Assembly (NCBI RefSeq): GCF_026410285.1 | Contig: NZ_JAPMLP010000004.1 | Span: 242-64,241, forward strand | Reading direction: 5' to 3' | DNA from: Sulfitobacter sp. F26169L | GTDB taxonomy: Bacteria; Pseudomonadota; Alphaproteobacteria; Rhodobacterales; Rhodobacteraceae | DNA length: 64,000 nt | Shown here: one piece after another, positions 20,454-29,538 of the stretch | Layout of the letters: the number at the start of each line of letters is the position of its first letter | Position numbering within the stretch: position 1 is the stretch's first letter | The notes under the pieces: generated by a model | Databases searched by the model: none | Told to the model about the DNA's origin: nothing | The model's input: only the letters and a program-made list of their open reading frames with translations | Made by a program: the position numbers and the translations under genes

Positions 20454-21884
20454 TCAGGCGCTTTCGCCCATCAAATCGCGCACATCGGTCAGCTTTCCGG
20501 TGATTGCCGCGGCCGCTGCCATCGCGGGCGACATCAGGTGTGTGCGTCCGCCACGGCCCTGACGGCCCTCGAAGTTGCGGTTGGAGGTGGCGGCACACCG
20601 CTCGCCCGGCGCCAGTTGGTCGGGGTTCATGGCCAGACACATGGAACAACCTGCCAGACGCCACTCGAATCCGGCGTCGATGAAGATATCGGCCAGCCCT
20701 TCTTCCTCGGCTTGCGCACGCACCAGCCCCGAACCGGGTACGATCATGGCGCGCATACCTTCCTTGATCTTCTTGCCCTTCAGGATTGCCGCCGCTGCGC
20801 GCAGATCCTCAATGCGACCATTGGTGCAAGACCCGATGAACACGGTATCGATTTCCACGTCTGTCAAAGGCATACCAGCCGTCAGGCCCATATATTCAAG
20901 CGACCGCTGGGCCGCGCCCACCTTGCCACCCTCAAAATCGGATGCGGCGGGGACGTTGGCAGTGATCGGCAGCACGTCCTCGGGGGAAGTACCCCACGTG
21001 ACCACAGGTGCGATGTCTTCGCCTTTCAGTGTGATGATCTTGTCCCAGTGGGCGTCGTCGTCGGAGTACAGCGTTTTCCACCATGCAAGGGCGGCTTCCC
21101 ATTGCGCGCCTTTCGGTGCGTGGGGGCGGCCCATGCAGTATTCGAATGTTTTTTCGTCCGGCGCAATCAGGCCAGCGCGTGCGCCGCCCTCGATTGCCAT
21201 GTTGCAGACCGTCATGCGGCCCTCCATCGACAGATCGCGAATCGCCTCGCCGCAATATTCGATGACATAGCCGGTGCCGCCAGCGGTGCCGGTTTCGCCG
21301 ATCACCGACAGGGTGATGTCTTTTGCTGTCACACCGGGACGCAGTTTGCCGGTGATCTCGACCTTCATGTTTTTGGATTTCTTCTGGATCAGCGTTTGTG
21401 TCGCCAGAACATGCTCAACCTCGGAGGTGCCGATGCCATGCGCCAACGCGCCGAACGCGCCGTGTGTGGCGGTGTGGCTATCACCGCATACCACGGTCAT
21501 GCCGGGCAGGGTCCAGCCCTGCTCGGGGCCGACGATATGCACAATCCCCTGACGCACATCTGAAACGGGGTAGTAGTGGATGCCGAAATCCTTGGCGTTC
21601 TTGTCCAGCGCTTCAACCTGAATACGGCTGTCTTCGGTCATTGTGGCCGCATTGGCACGGTCCAGCGTGGTAGGGACGTTGTGATCGGGCACCGCAATCG
21701 TTTTGTCCGGCGCGCGCACCGGACGGTTGGTCATGCGCAAACCTTCAAACGCCTGCGGGCTGGTGACCTCATGCACCAGATGGCGGTCGATATACAAAAG
21801 GCAGGTTCCGTCGTCGGCCTCATGGGCGACATGCGCGTTCCAGATTTTATCATAAAGCGTTTTGGGGGAATTCGTGGGGGACAT
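20454..21884 (-). CDS. leuC: 3-isopropylmalate dehydratase large subunit LeuC
   Basis: A 476-aa aconitase-family [4Fe-4S] enzyme subunit. Motifs include [19 protein letters not shown] at the start, [21 protein letters not shown], the cluster ligand region [17 protein letters not shown], and [31 protein letters not shown] at the end. It partners LeuD in the second step of leucine synthesis. The start ATG 21884 has AGGGAGAGGA upstream. It heads the leuC / small membrane ORF / leuD operon, divergent from the mechanosensitive channel gene across a 252-bp intergenic region in which no clear attenuator was found. Confidence 0.97.
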   Translation of the reverse strand: MSPTNSPKTLYDKIWNAHVAHEADDGTCLLYIDRHLVHEVTSPQAFEGLRMTNRPVRAPDKTIAVPDHNVPTTLDRANAATMTEDSRIQVEALDKNAKDFGIHYYPVSDVRQGIVHIVGPEQGWTLPGMTVVCGDSHTATHGAFGALAHGIGTSEVEHVLATQTLIQKKSKNMKVEITGKLRPGVTAKDITLSVIGETGTAGGTGYVIEYCGEAIRDLSMEGRMTVCNMAIEGGARAGLIAPDEKTFEYCMGRPHAPKGAQWEAALAWWKTLYSDDDAHWDKIITLKGEDIAPVVTWGTSPEDVLPITANVPAASDFEGGKVGAAQRSLEYMGLTAGMPLTDVEIDTVFIGSCTNGRIEDLRAAAAILKGKKIKEGMRAMIVPGSGLVRAQAEEEGLADIFIDAGFEWRLAGCSMCLAMNPDQLAPGERCAATSNRNFEGRQGRGGRTHLMSPAMAAAAAITGKLTDVRDLMGESA

Positions 21885-22136
21885 ATCGGTCCTCTCCCTT
21901 GGATGATGTGAGTGTAATGAACAGCAGGTTGGTGCAGCCGCGCAATTGCGCAGGACGGTTTATAGCCGTGCCAGCACTGTGCGCGTCGCTCCGAAAAAGC
22001 GTTCGCGCAGGCGGGCGCGGTCAGTCTGGTTGAAGACGTGTTTCATAAGCACAGCAGATACAGCGCATTGCGCAACGCTGCAAGGGTTGCAGGCATTCGC
22101 CCTTCATGCGACGATTTTTTTCATTAAGGAGCACAC

Positions 22137-23447
22137 ATGCAAGACCCGACCGATCCGTTTGCCGAATTTACCGCGTCCCTACAGGTATTCTGGGCCAACG
22201 CGATGGGCTTTCTTACGGATGTGATAGAACCGGGATGGCGGCGCAATCAGGTGATCATCATTGTGGTTGTGGCGTTGGTTTCATGGGCGCTGCACACCAG
22301 AAGCGGCGCGGCCCTGCAGGAATGGGTGCGCTCGCGCGAGGGGTGGCAAAAGTGGCAGCTGCGCATGATCGTCCAGATCAAGCGACGGTTGGGCCTGATC
22401 TGGTTCTGCCTGATAATCGGAATTATCTATTTCGTAATGCAGAATATCATGTGGCCGTCCCGTTCCTATCTGATCGGGGTTGTCGGGCAGCTTGCGTTTG
22501 TGTGGCTGTGCATTGCTTTTGCCGCGCGTCTGGTGCGCAACCGTCCGCTGCGGCGGACCGTGACGTGGTCACTGTGGATTTACGGCACACTCTATCTGCT
22601 GAATGTCTCTGATGATGTTGCGGCGTTTCTCGACCGGATCGCCGTGCAACTGGGTGATTTCCGCCTGTCAGTTCTGACGCTGATCACCGCTGTCGTTGTG
22701 ATCGGTGCGCTGGTGATGCTGGCGCGGATTGCCTCACAGGCGACAGCCAGCACCATCCGGCGCAACGAAGATATCAGCCCCTCCATGCAGGTGCTTGCCG
22801 TCAAGGGTGTGCAACTGGCGATGTACGGCATTGCCTTTTATCTGGGCGTAAAGGCCGTTGGCATTGATCTGACGGGTCTTGCGGTTCTATCCGGTGCCAT
22901 CGGTGTCGGCCTCGGTTTCGGTTTGCAAAAAGTGGTGTCGAATCTTGTGTCGGGGGTGATCATCCTTCTGGATAAGTCCATCAAGCCGGGGGATGTGATC
23001 AGTCTGGGCGAAACATTCGGCTGGATCCAGACACTGGGCGCGCGATACGCCTCTGTCGTCACGCGCGACGGTAAAGAATACCTGATCCCGAACGAAGACC
23101 TGATCACGGGGCAGGTGGTCAACTGGTCGCACTCAAATGATTTTGTGCGGCTGGATATCTATTTCGGTACTGCCTACGGCGACGATCCGCATGTGGTGCG
23201 CAAACTGGCGATTGAGGCAGCCTCCTCTGTCCCGCGTGTTCTGGCCAGCAAGGCACCGGTCTGCCATATCGTCGGCTTTGGCGACAGCAGTGTGGATTAT
23301 ATCCTGCGCTTCTGGATCAGGGACCCCACCGGCGGCCTGACCAACATCAGGGGCAATGTCTATCTCGCCCTGTGGGACGCGTTTAAAGAGAACGATATCT
23401 CCATCCCGTTCCCCCAGCGCGAAGTGCGTATGCTGGAGAAAGATTGA
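22137..23447 (+). CDS. MscS-family mechanosensitive channel protein
   Basis: A 436-aa inner-membrane protein. Several N-terminal helices (about residues 33-50, 86-105, 115-135 and 176-195) are followed by the pore-lining TM3-like helix, GLAVLSGAIGVGLGFGLQKV, and the MscS beta domain, SGVIILLDKSIKPGDVI. The cytosolic domain contains VTRDGKEYLIPNEDLITGQVVNWS, which is strongly family-typical. The likely role is release of solutes on osmotic down-shock. ATG 22137 follows AAGGAG. Confidence 0.93.
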   Translation: MQDPTDPFAEFTASLQVFWANAMGFLTDVIEPGWRRNQVIIIVVVALVSWALHTRSGAALQEWVRSREGWQKWQLRMIVQIKRRLGLIWFCLIIGIIYFVMQNIMWPSRSYLIGVVGQLAFVWLCIAFAARLVRNRPLRRTVTWSLWIYGTLYLLNVSDDVAAFLDRIAVQLGDFRLSVLTLITAVVVIGALVMLARIASQATASTIRRNEDISPSMQVLAVKGVQLAMYGIAFYLGVKAVGIDLTGLAVLSGAIGVGLGFGLQKVVSNLVSGVIILLDKSIKPGDVISLGETFGWIQTLGARYASVVTRDGKEYLIPNEDLITGQVVNWSHSNDFVRLDIYFGTAYGDDPHVVRKLAIEAASSVPRVLASKAPVCHIVGFGDSSVDYILRFWIRDPTGGLTNIRGNVYLALWDAFKENDISIPFPQREVRMLEKD

Positions 23448-23582
23448 CGTGGACAAAATCGCCACAGAACATGACAGTAGGGCAGGTATAATCGCCCGTG
23501 TCATTGAAATGCGGCACTTGCGTTGCTAACTACCGATCAATCCCCAGCGCCGGGGGTCTGGCGGCGCGACAAAAGGAGGACA

Positions 23583-23639
23583 ATGTCCTGTCTACTCAAA
23601 CTCAAGCAGGTGCGCCTGCGCTCAACGGTGCAGTCGTAA
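23583..23639 (+). CDS. Possible 18-codon leader peptide coupled to rsfS
   Basis: An AAAGGAGG Shine-Dalgarno at 23572-23579 precedes ATG 23583. That frame runs 18 codons (MSCLLKLKQVRLRSTVQS) to TAA 23637-23639, which overlaps the rsfS ATG as TAATG. The SD-to-ATG spacing is short. An alternative reading is that this SD serves a longer RsfS beginning at CTG 23588. Confidence 0.3.
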   Translation: MSCLLKLKQVRLRSTVQS

Positions 23640-23995
23640 TGGCTGGCCACAAGAAAGCCACCAGCGATCTGTTGTTGGAAACGGTCCTTTCGTCGCTTCA
23701 TGACGACAAGGCAGAAGACATCGTGCAGATTGATCTGCGCGAAAAAACCGAAATCGGTGATCATATGGTCATCTGCTCGGGTCGGTCGACCCGTCAGGTG
23801 ACATCCATTTCCGAAAAACTAGCGCAGCGGGTCAAGGACGAATTTGGCCATTCCGTGCGGGTTGAAGGCAAGGATTCGGGCGACTGGGTACTTATCGACA
23901 CGGGTGATGTTATCGTCCATGTGTTCCGCCCCGAAGTGCGTGAATTCTACCAGCTTGAAAAAATGTGGCTGCCGCAGCCCGATGCCGCTTCCTGA
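23639..23995 (+). CDS. rsfS: Ribosomal silencing factor RsfS
   Basis: A 118-aa protein that binds uL14 on the 50S subunit and blocks subunit joining under nutrient limitation. The family core is intact: LLLETVLSSLHDDKAEDIVQ, GDHMVICSGRSTRQVTSI, GDWVLIDTGDVIVHVFRPE and FYQLEKMW. ATG 23639 gives the common family length; an N-terminally extended form from CTG 23588 or GTG 23498 is possible, and the strong SD at 23572-23579 fits the CTG. It is followed 6 bp later by rlmH, a conserved pairing. Confidence 0.93.
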   Translation: MAGHKKATSDLLLETVLSSLHDDKAEDIVQIDLREKTEIGDHMVICSGRSTRQVTSISEKLAQRVKDEFGHSVRVEGKDSGDWVLIDTGDVIVHVFRPEVREFYQLEKMWLPQPDAAS

Positions 23996-24001
23996 TCGCG
24001 G

Positions 24002-24472
24002 ATGAAGGTGCAGATTTGTGCCGTCGGGCGGCTGCGTGCCGGCCCTGAGAAAACGCTGATCGACGACTACCTCAAACGATTCGACAGAACCGGCCGCGGG
24101 CTATCCCTCGGGCCGGTTTCTGTTTTGGAGGTGGACGACAGAAAAGGCGGCGGCATGTCGGCAGAAGCGGCGCTGTTGCGCCGTGCCGTGCCGCAAGGCG
24201 CTGTTATCTGTGCGCTGGACGAACGAGGCGTGGTTGAAACATCGCCCAAATTTGCCCGTCGTATTGCCGGATGGCGCGATACCGGGCGTAGCGATCTGGC
24301 GTTTGTGATCGGTGGCGCTGATGGCATCGATCCCGAACTGCGCGCGCAGGCCGACCACCTTTTGTCATTCGGGTCAATGGTCTGGCCGCATATGATGGTG
24401 CGCGTCATGCTGGCCGAGCAGCTGTACCGCGCGGCCTCAATCCTGTCGGGCGGGCCCTATCACCGGGTTTAG
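24002..24472 (+). CDS. rlmH: 23S rRNA (pseudouridine1915-N3)-methyltransferase RlmH
   Basis: A 156-aa SPOUT-class methyltransferase that modifies pseudouridine 1915 in helix 69 of 23S rRNA. The SAM-binding knot is visible as [34 protein letters not shown] and the invariant C-terminus YHRV. Length is standard. It is co-transcribed with rsfS. Its stop overlaps by 4 bp the end of a convergent small gene. Confidence 0.96.
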   Translation: MKVQICAVGRLRAGPEKTLIDDYLKRFDRTGRGLSLGPVSVLEVDDRKGGGMSAEAALLRRAVPQGAVICALDERGVVETSPKFARRIAGWRDTGRSDLAFVIGGADGIDPELRAQADHLLSFGSMVWPHMMVRVMLAEQLYRAASILSGGPYHRV

Positions 24473-24828
24473 GGCAGTTTTATCGTTTTTGTGTTCGGTG
24501 ACCAGCCGGTGGCGGTGTCGCGAACTTCGATCACAACTGTATCGACACCCGCCGGAATTTTCACTCCGGACAGCGAGCGCGTGAACGGTTGTTCGTCAAC
24601 GTGGGGATGTGCAAGATCGCGCTCACCCAGAATGTTGCCGTCCATATCCTTGATACGCCATGCATCCGCATAATCATCCCACCCTTTGTCGGAGTGAAGC
24701 ACTGTTACGCTAAACGTATAGGCAGGGCCGGATTTACTGACATTTACATGCTGGACAGTGGCCGGATCAGCCAATGCGGGTGACGCTGTCAGCGCAAATG
24801 TGAGAAGGGCTTTTTTAATCATGATCAT
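24469..24828 (-). CDS. Small exported protein, unknown function
   Basis: A 119-aa protein with a signal peptide ([16 protein letters not shown]) and a mature beta-rich domain containing [20 protein letters not shown] and [19 protein letters not shown]. These resemble a conserved proteobacterial periplasmic protein with no assigned role; I know of no characterised member. ATG 24828 or the second ATG two codons later are equally possible. It is convergent with rlmH (4-bp overlap). Confidence 0.75.
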   Translation of the reverse strand: MIMIKKALLTFALTASPALADPATVQHVNVSKSGPAYTFSVTVLHSDKGWDDYADAWRIKDMDGNILGERDLAHPHVDEQPFTRSLSGVKIPAGVDTVVIEVRDTATGWSPNTKTIKLP

Positions 24829-25058
24829 TTTCCAAATACAGGAAGTTGATATATGCAGCCTGTGTTAGTCTTCCAAGAGGCACTTTGGATAGGGCAGCGA
24901 ATTTCTGCCGTTATTTTAACAGGCGCTGATGCGGAAACTGTAACCGCGTGAGGATATCCCAGCTGTGTAATCGCAATCGGTCAGTTTCAAAATTTCGGGG
25001 GAATGTTTATCTTCTGTAAAACAGTTTTGCCTAGCCCTTTAGCTATGAACGGAGCAAG

Positions 25059-25100
25059 ATGGCTACAGGTAGTAAACTTGCTCTGACCCCTTATTGGTAA
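25059..25100 (+). CDS. Possible 13-codon upstream ORF before glcD
   Basis: ATG 25059 has GGAG five bases upstream and reads MATGSKLALTPYW to TAA inside the glc operator. A 7-bp inverted repeat (GAGCAAG 25052-25058, CTTGCTC 25077-25083) brackets it and could mask its start. Very short, so weakly supported. Confidence 0.2.
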   Translation: MATGSKLALTPYW

Positions 25101-25113
25101 TAGTATTTTACCA
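25095..25113. promoter_or_regulatory. Palindromic operator upstream of glcD (GntR/FadR-like)
   Basis: TGGTAA-N7-TTACCA lies 33 bp before the glcD ATG. The TGGT…ACCA arrangement is characteristic of FadR/GlcC-subfamily GntR repressors, which commonly control glycolate and other 2-hydroxyacid oxidases. No such regulator is encoded in this window. The rest of the 318-bp gap (24829-25146) contains only the short uORF and hairpin described separately. Confidence 0.6.
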
Positions 25114-25146
25114 GACTTACCGTGCCGGACCGCATTGGAGTATTCT

Positions 25147-26595
25147 ATGGAAATGCCGACCCCGAATTCCGCTGTGCTGGCCCGCAAAGCGCGTGTGGTT
25201 GAACGGTTGAAGGCTGTGCTGGCCGCCGATGCAGTGATCCACGATCTTGCGCAGACCCGCGCCTATGAATGTGATGCGCTTACAGCGTATCGCTGCGCGC
25301 CAATGGTTGTCGTGCTGCCCGCCAGCACCGAGGAAGTGTCGGCCGTTTTGCGTATCTGCCATGAAGAAAGTGTTCCCGTTGTCCCGCGCGGGTCGGGCAC
25401 ATCGTTGGCTGGTGGTGCGCTGCCGACAGCGGATTGTGTGGTTCTTGGCGTGGCGCGCATGAACGATGTGATCGAGACGGATTATGACAACCGGTTCATC
25501 CGGGTCCAGACCGGACGCACCAACCTCAGCGTGACAGGCGCGGTGGAAGAAGACGGATTTTTCTACGCACCCGATCCCTCAAGCCAGCTTGCCTGCGCCA
25601 TTGCAGGCAACATCGCGATGAATTCGGGTGGGGCGCATTGCCTGAAATACGGCGTGACAACCAATAACCTGATGGGCGTCAAGATGGTGATGATGGATGG
25701 CGAGATTGTTCAAATCGGCGGCAGCTATCTGGATGCAGGCGGGCTGGACCTGCTAGGCGTCATCTGCGGCTCTGAGGGGCAATTGGGTGTTGTGACCGAA
25801 GCAACACTGCGCATTCTGCACAAACCCGAAGGCGCGCGACCTGTGCTGATGGGGTTTGACGACAGCGAAGTCGCCGGTGCTTGTGTCACCGATATCATCA
25901 AGGCAGGTGTCCTGCCTGTTGCGATCGAATTCATGGATCGTCCCTGTATCGAAGCGACCGAAGCCTTCGCCAAGGCAGGCTATCCTATGTGTGAGGCGTT
26001 GTTGATCGTCGAGGTTGAAGGCTCGGATGCGGAGATTGACCACCAGCTTGAGCTGATCATGGACATCGCGCGCCGTCATCATCCCGTTGAACTGCGCCAG
26101 AGCCGGTCTGCCGAAGAAAGTGCAGCGATCTGGCTGGGACGCAAAAGCGCGTTTGGCGCGATGGGGCAGATCAACGATTATATGTGTCTGGATGGAACCA
26201 TACCCGTGTCGAGCTTGCCGCATGTGCTGCGCCGGATCGGCGAGATGTCGGAAGAATTCGGACTGAAAGTGGGGAATGTATTCCATGCCGGTGACGGCAA
26301 CATGCATCCGCTGATCCTGTTTGATGCAAACAAACCCGGTGATCTGGAACTGTGCGAGGCATTCGGTGCCGAGATCCTTAAGTTGTGTGTTGAAGTGGGG
26401 GGATGCCTGACGGGAGAACACGGTGTCGGGATCGAAAAGCGTGATCTGATGCATGTGCAGTATAGTGTAACTGATTTGGAAGCGCAGATGGCAGTGAAGG
26501 ACGTGTTTGACCCGCAATGGTTGTTGAACCCTGCCAAGGTTTTTCCGCTTGATGTGTCTGACGCGCGCCGGCATGTGCCGGACGCTGCGGCGTAA
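25147..26595 (+). CDS. glcD: Glycolate oxidase FAD-binding subunit GlcD
   Basis: A 482-aa FAD-linked oxidase subunit that oxidises glycolate (or D-lactate) to the 2-oxoacid. The PCMH-type FAD domain has VPRGSGTSLAGGALP, PDPSSQLACAIAGNIAMNSG and CGSEGQLGVVTEATLRIL; the C-terminal FAD-oxidase domain ends in the metal/substrate region NVFHAGDGNMHPLI and GGCLTGEHGVGIEKRD. ATG 25147 is preceded by GGAG; a TTG four codons earlier is less likely. It heads glcD-glcE-(membrane ORF)-glcF. A short repeat element separates it from glcE. Confidence 0.95.
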   Translation: MEMPTPNSAVLARKARVVERLKAVLAADAVIHDLAQTRAYECDALTAYRCAPMVVVLPASTEEVSAVLRICHEESVPVVPRGSGTSLAGGALPTADCVVLGVARMNDVIETDYDNRFIRVQTGRTNLSVTGAVEEDGFFYAPDPSSQLACAIAGNIAMNSGGAHCLKYGVTTNNLMGVKMVMMDGEIVQIGGSYLDAGGLDLLGVICGSEGQLGVVTEATLRILHKPEGARPVLMGFDDSEVAGACVTDIIKAGVLPVAIEFMDRPCIEATEAFAKAGYPMCEALLIVEVEGSDAEIDHQLELIMDIARRHHPVELRQSRSAEESAAIWLGRKSAFGAMGQINDYMCLDGTIPVSSLPHVLRRIGEMSEEFGLKVGNVFHAGDGNMHPLILFDANKPGDLELCEAFGAEILKLCVEVGGCLTGEHGVGIEKRDLMHVQYSVTDLEAQMAVKDVFDPQWLLNPAKVFPLDVSDARRHVPDAAA

Positions 26596-26603
26596 CTGTT
26601 GAA

Positions 26604-26653
26604 TTGGGAGGCCAGCCTCCCAAACCCTCCGGGATATTTAGGGCCAAAAGAAA
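26604..26653 (+). repeat. Dispersed intergenic element, copy 1
   Basis: A 9-bp perfect stem with CA loop (TTGGGAGGC CA GCCTCCCAA, 26604-26623) is followed by the conserved core GGGATATTTAGGGCC then AAAAGAAAT. It starts 8 bp after the glcD stop, and the glcE ATG follows it by one base. The element therefore replaces a normal Shine-Dalgarno and could uncouple glcE from glcD. Confidence 0.8.
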
Positions 26654-26654
26654 T

Positions 26655-27737
26655 ATGCATCATCCCCAGACTGAAGACGAATTGGCGGAGATCATCCGCA
26701 GTTCTGACGGACCGTTGGCTATTCGGGGTGGTGGTACGCGCGGGATGGGATGTTCCGGTGTCGGGCTGAGCATGGCGGCGGTATCGGGTATTACCCTTTA
26801 TGAACCGGGTGCGATGACTGTTGTTGCGCGCGCTGGTACGCCGGTTGCGGAAATTGAGGAGGTTCTGGGGCAGGAAAACCAGAGGCTGGCATTCGAACCG
26901 ATGGATCATCGGGTGTTGTTGGGCACGCAGGGCACGCCGACGATTGGTGGCGTATTTGCAGCGAATATAAGTGGACCGCGTCGGATATCTGTTGGGGCGG
27001 CGCGTGATTTTTTGCTGGGTGTGCGATATGTAGATGGCGCGGGGCAGATTGTGAAAAACGGTGGTCGGGTGATGAAAAACGTCACCGGCTATGATCTGGT
27101 AAAGTTGATGTCGGGGGCGTTCGGAACCTTAGGCGTATTGAGCGAGGTTTCGTTCAAGGTTTTGCCACGGCCGGAGACCGATGCGACATTGATCCTTCAC
27201 GGTTTGGAAGATGAGGCGGCTGTCGCTGCGCTTGCCAGGGCGCTGGGCAGTCCGTTCGAGGTGTCTGCGGCTGCGCATGATCCAGCAACGCGCGAAACCA
27301 TGTTGCGGATTGAAGGGTTTACGGATTCGGTCAGGTATCGCACCGGGGCATTGCAGGCTCTGCTGGGGGGGGAGACTTCTATCGAGAGCGAAGGTGCGGC
27401 GCGTTGGCGCAGGTGGCGTGATCTTGAAGGGTTTGCGATGGTGGACGAAGATGTCTGGCGTGTTTCGTGCAAGCCGTCGGCAGCACCTGAACTGGCGGCC
27501 AGATCAGGTGCTAGGGCTGTGCGGTATGACTGGGCGGGCGGTTTGATCTGGCTGCGGACACCGGCGGGACATGATTTACGCGCGGCACTGGGGGAGTATG
27601 ACGGTCACGCAACTGTGGTGCGCGGTAATGTGCGGCCTGTTTTCGAGCCTGAAGCTGTGGGCGTTGCGCGGATCACTGCGGGACTGCGTGCGCGCTTCGA
27701 TCCGCGTGGTTTGTTAAATGCGGGGCTGATGAGTTGA
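26655..27737 (+). CDS. glcE: Glycolate oxidase FAD-binding subunit GlcE
   Basis: A 360-aa second FAD-domain subunit of the glycolate oxidase complex. It shows the PCMH core RGGGTRGMG, FEPMDHRVLLGTQGTPTIGG, the GVRYVDGAGQIVKNGGRVMKNV region and TGYDLVKLMSGAFGTLGVL. These match GlcE, which is shorter than GlcD. ATG 26655 directly abuts the repeat element and has only AAAAGAAAT upstream, a poor SD. A longer frame reads into the repeat and is rejected. The stop overlaps a TTG start of the next gene (TTGA). Confidence 0.93.
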   Translation: MHHPQTEDELAEIIRSSDGPLAIRGGGTRGMGCSGVGLSMAAVSGITLYEPGAMTVVARAGTPVAEIEEVLGQENQRLAFEPMDHRVLLGTQGTPTIGGVFAANISGPRRISVGAARDFLLGVRYVDGAGQIVKNGGRVMKNVTGYDLVKLMSGAFGTLGVLSEVSFKVLPRPETDATLILHGLEDEAAVAALARALGSPFEVSAAAHDPATRETMLRIEGFTDSVRYRTGALQALLGGETSIESEGAARWRRWRDLEGFAMVDEDVWRVSCKPSAAPELAARSGARAVRYDWAGGLIWLRTPAGHDLRAALGEYDGHATVVRGNVRPVFEPEAVGVARITAGLRARFDPRGLLNAGLMS

Positions 27738-28099
27738 TCTATTCTATATTGTTTTTGATGGTGTTTGTCGGGGGTCCATTGGCCTTTCGCGCGTTAACAC
27801 GTGGTGGCCCGTCGCCTGCTGCATTCCGGCGTTTGGCATTGTTTACGGCCTTGTGTGCTGCAACGGGGCTGACATTGCGCTACGGCTTCGCAGATATGTG
27901 GGGGCGGGATGTTCTGGTCACCGGTGCCGGCATTGCATTCATCTGGGGAGGGTGGATCGGTGTGCTGGCCTACGGTGCGCAGGCGTTCCGGCGGATAGAC
28001 AATGGCCTGCATATGCGGCGCTGGACGTCGGTGATTGGCGCGCTGGGAACAACGATGCCATGGTTCGGGCTGGCCAGTGCCAGTATGCTGGCTGTTTAG
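27734..28099 (+). CDS. Four-helix membrane protein inside the glycolate oxidase operon
   Basis: A 121-aa protein with four predicted helices (about residues 2-20, 31-48, 58-80 and 98-118) and Arg-rich short loops. It starts at TTG overlapping the glcE stop and ends 9 bp before glcF, so it is embedded in the operon. No known family recognised. By position it could anchor GlcDEF to the membrane and quinone pool, but nothing in the sequence (no haem-ligand His pairs) proves this. Confidence 0.78.
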   Translation: MIYSILFLMVFVGGPLAFRALTRGGPSPAAFRRLALFTALCAATGLTLRYGFADMWGRDVLVTGAGIAFIWGGWIGVLAYGAQAFRRIDNGLHMRRWTSVIGALGTTMPWFGLASASMLAV

Positions 28100-28108
28100 G
28101 GGCACAGT

Positions 28109-29464
28109 ATGCAAACAAACTTTACACAAGAACAACTGGAAGACCCTGCGACCAGCCGCGCCAATGATATTTTGCGGGCCTGTGTGCATTGCGGGTTTTG
28201 CACCGCGACCTGCCCGACCTATCAGGTTTTGGGGGATGAGCTGGACAGCCCGCGTGGCCGGATTTATCTGATCAAGGATATGCTAGAGAACGAGCGTGTG
28301 CCGGATGCAAAAACAGTCAAACACATCGACCGGTGCCTGAGTTGTCTGGCCTGTATGACAACCTGCCCGTCAGGTGTGCATTACATGCATCTGGTGGACC
28401 ACGCCCGTGACTATATCGAACAGCGTTACAAACGTCCGCTGTCGGATCGCGCCTTGCGCTGGATGCTGGCGCGGATATTGCCGTATCCGATGCGGTTCCG
28501 GCTGGCGCTGGTGGGGGCGAAAATCGGGCGACCTTTTGCGCGGATTATGCCTGATGCACGCTTGCGTGCGATGCTTGAAATGGCGCCCGACGCGATCCCC
28601 CCGGTGAGCCGAAATGACGACCCGCAGACGTTTGCGGCGACCGCGCCCAGGCGGATGCGCGTGGCGCTGATGACAGGCTGTGCGCAAAAAGCCCTGAACA
28701 CAGATATTAACGATGCAACCATTCGGCTGCTGACGCGCTTGGGTGCCGAGGTTGTCGTTGCAGAAGGGGCCGGATGCTGCGGTGCCCTGACGCATCACAT
28801 GGGAAAGACAGACGAAAGCCATGCAAGTGCGGCTAAAAATATCCGTGCTTGGGTGCGTGAGATGGATCAGGGTGGGCTTGATGCGATTGTGATCAATACC
28901 TCTGGGTGTGGAACGACAGTAAAGGACTACGGCCACATGTTCCGCAACACGCCATTGGCTGTTGATGCGGCGCGGGTTGCAGCGGTTGCACAGGATGTCA
29001 GTGAGGTCCTAATGACCCTTACAGTCGCAGATGGTGAAGCGAAAACCACTGAGAAAAAACCGCTCGGCGCGCCGGAGGAACTGGTTGTGGCCTATCACGC
29101 CGCGTGTTCCCTACAGCATGGGCAGCAGATCAAAACGCATCCGAAGACGCTGTTGAAAAACGCGGGCTTCACGGTGGTCGAGCCAGCGGATTCCCATCTG
29201 TGTTGCGGCTCCGCCGGAACTTACAATTTGATGCAGCCCGAAATCTCGGGGCAGCTAAAACAACGTAAAGTTAGGACGTTGGAGGCAAAAAAACCTGATG
29301 TAATCGCAGCGGGTAACATTGGATGTATGATGCAGATCGGCTCTGCCGCGTCGGTGCCGGTGGTCCACACGGTCGAACTGCTGGATTGGGCGTGGGGCGG
29401 GCCAAAACCGCCGGCGCTGGATGGCGAAATTCTGCAAAAAGATAAAATACCACGCTTGCGTTAA
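28109..29464 (+). CDS. glcF: Glycolate oxidase iron-sulfur subunit GlcF
   Basis: A 451-aa electron-transfer subunit. Two [4Fe-4S] ferredoxin motifs lie near the N-terminus (CVHCGFCTATCP and CLSCLACMTTCP). Two CCG-type domains follow (EGAGCCGALTHHMG, and HLCCGSAGTYNLMQ with AGNIGCMMQI), which in this family bind a non-cubane cluster or link to the quinone pool. It completes GlcD and GlcE. No strong terminator is visible after the stop. Confidence 0.95.
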   Translation: MQTNFTQEQLEDPATSRANDILRACVHCGFCTATCPTYQVLGDELDSPRGRIYLIKDMLENERVPDAKTVKHIDRCLSCLACMTTCPSGVHYMHLVDHARDYIEQRYKRPLSDRALRWMLARILPYPMRFRLALVGAKIGRPFARIMPDARLRAMLEMAPDAIPPVSRNDDPQTFAATAPRRMRVALMTGCAQKALNTDINDATIRLLTRLGAEVVVAEGAGCCGALTHHMGKTDESHASAAKNIRAWVREMDQGGLDAIVINTSGCGTTVKDYGHMFRNTPLAVDAARVAAVAQDVSEVLMTLTVADGEAKTTEKKPLGAPEELVVAYHAACSLQHGQQIKTHPKTLLKNAGFTVVEPADSHLCCGSAGTYNLMQPEISGQLKQRKVRTLEAKKPDVIAAGNIGCMMQIGSAASVPVVHTVELLDWAWGGPKPPALDGEILQKDKIPRLR

Positions 29465-29538
29465 CTGCTTTGCCCTAATTTTGCCTCAACCTGAAGATAT
29501 GCGCGGGTATCAACTTAATTTCTTGGGAGGACTCCGGT

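Noticed and set aside
20445-21563. 372-codon open frame on the plus strand opposite leuC
   Set aside because: leuC is certain; the opposite frame is His/Cys/Arg-rich without motifs.
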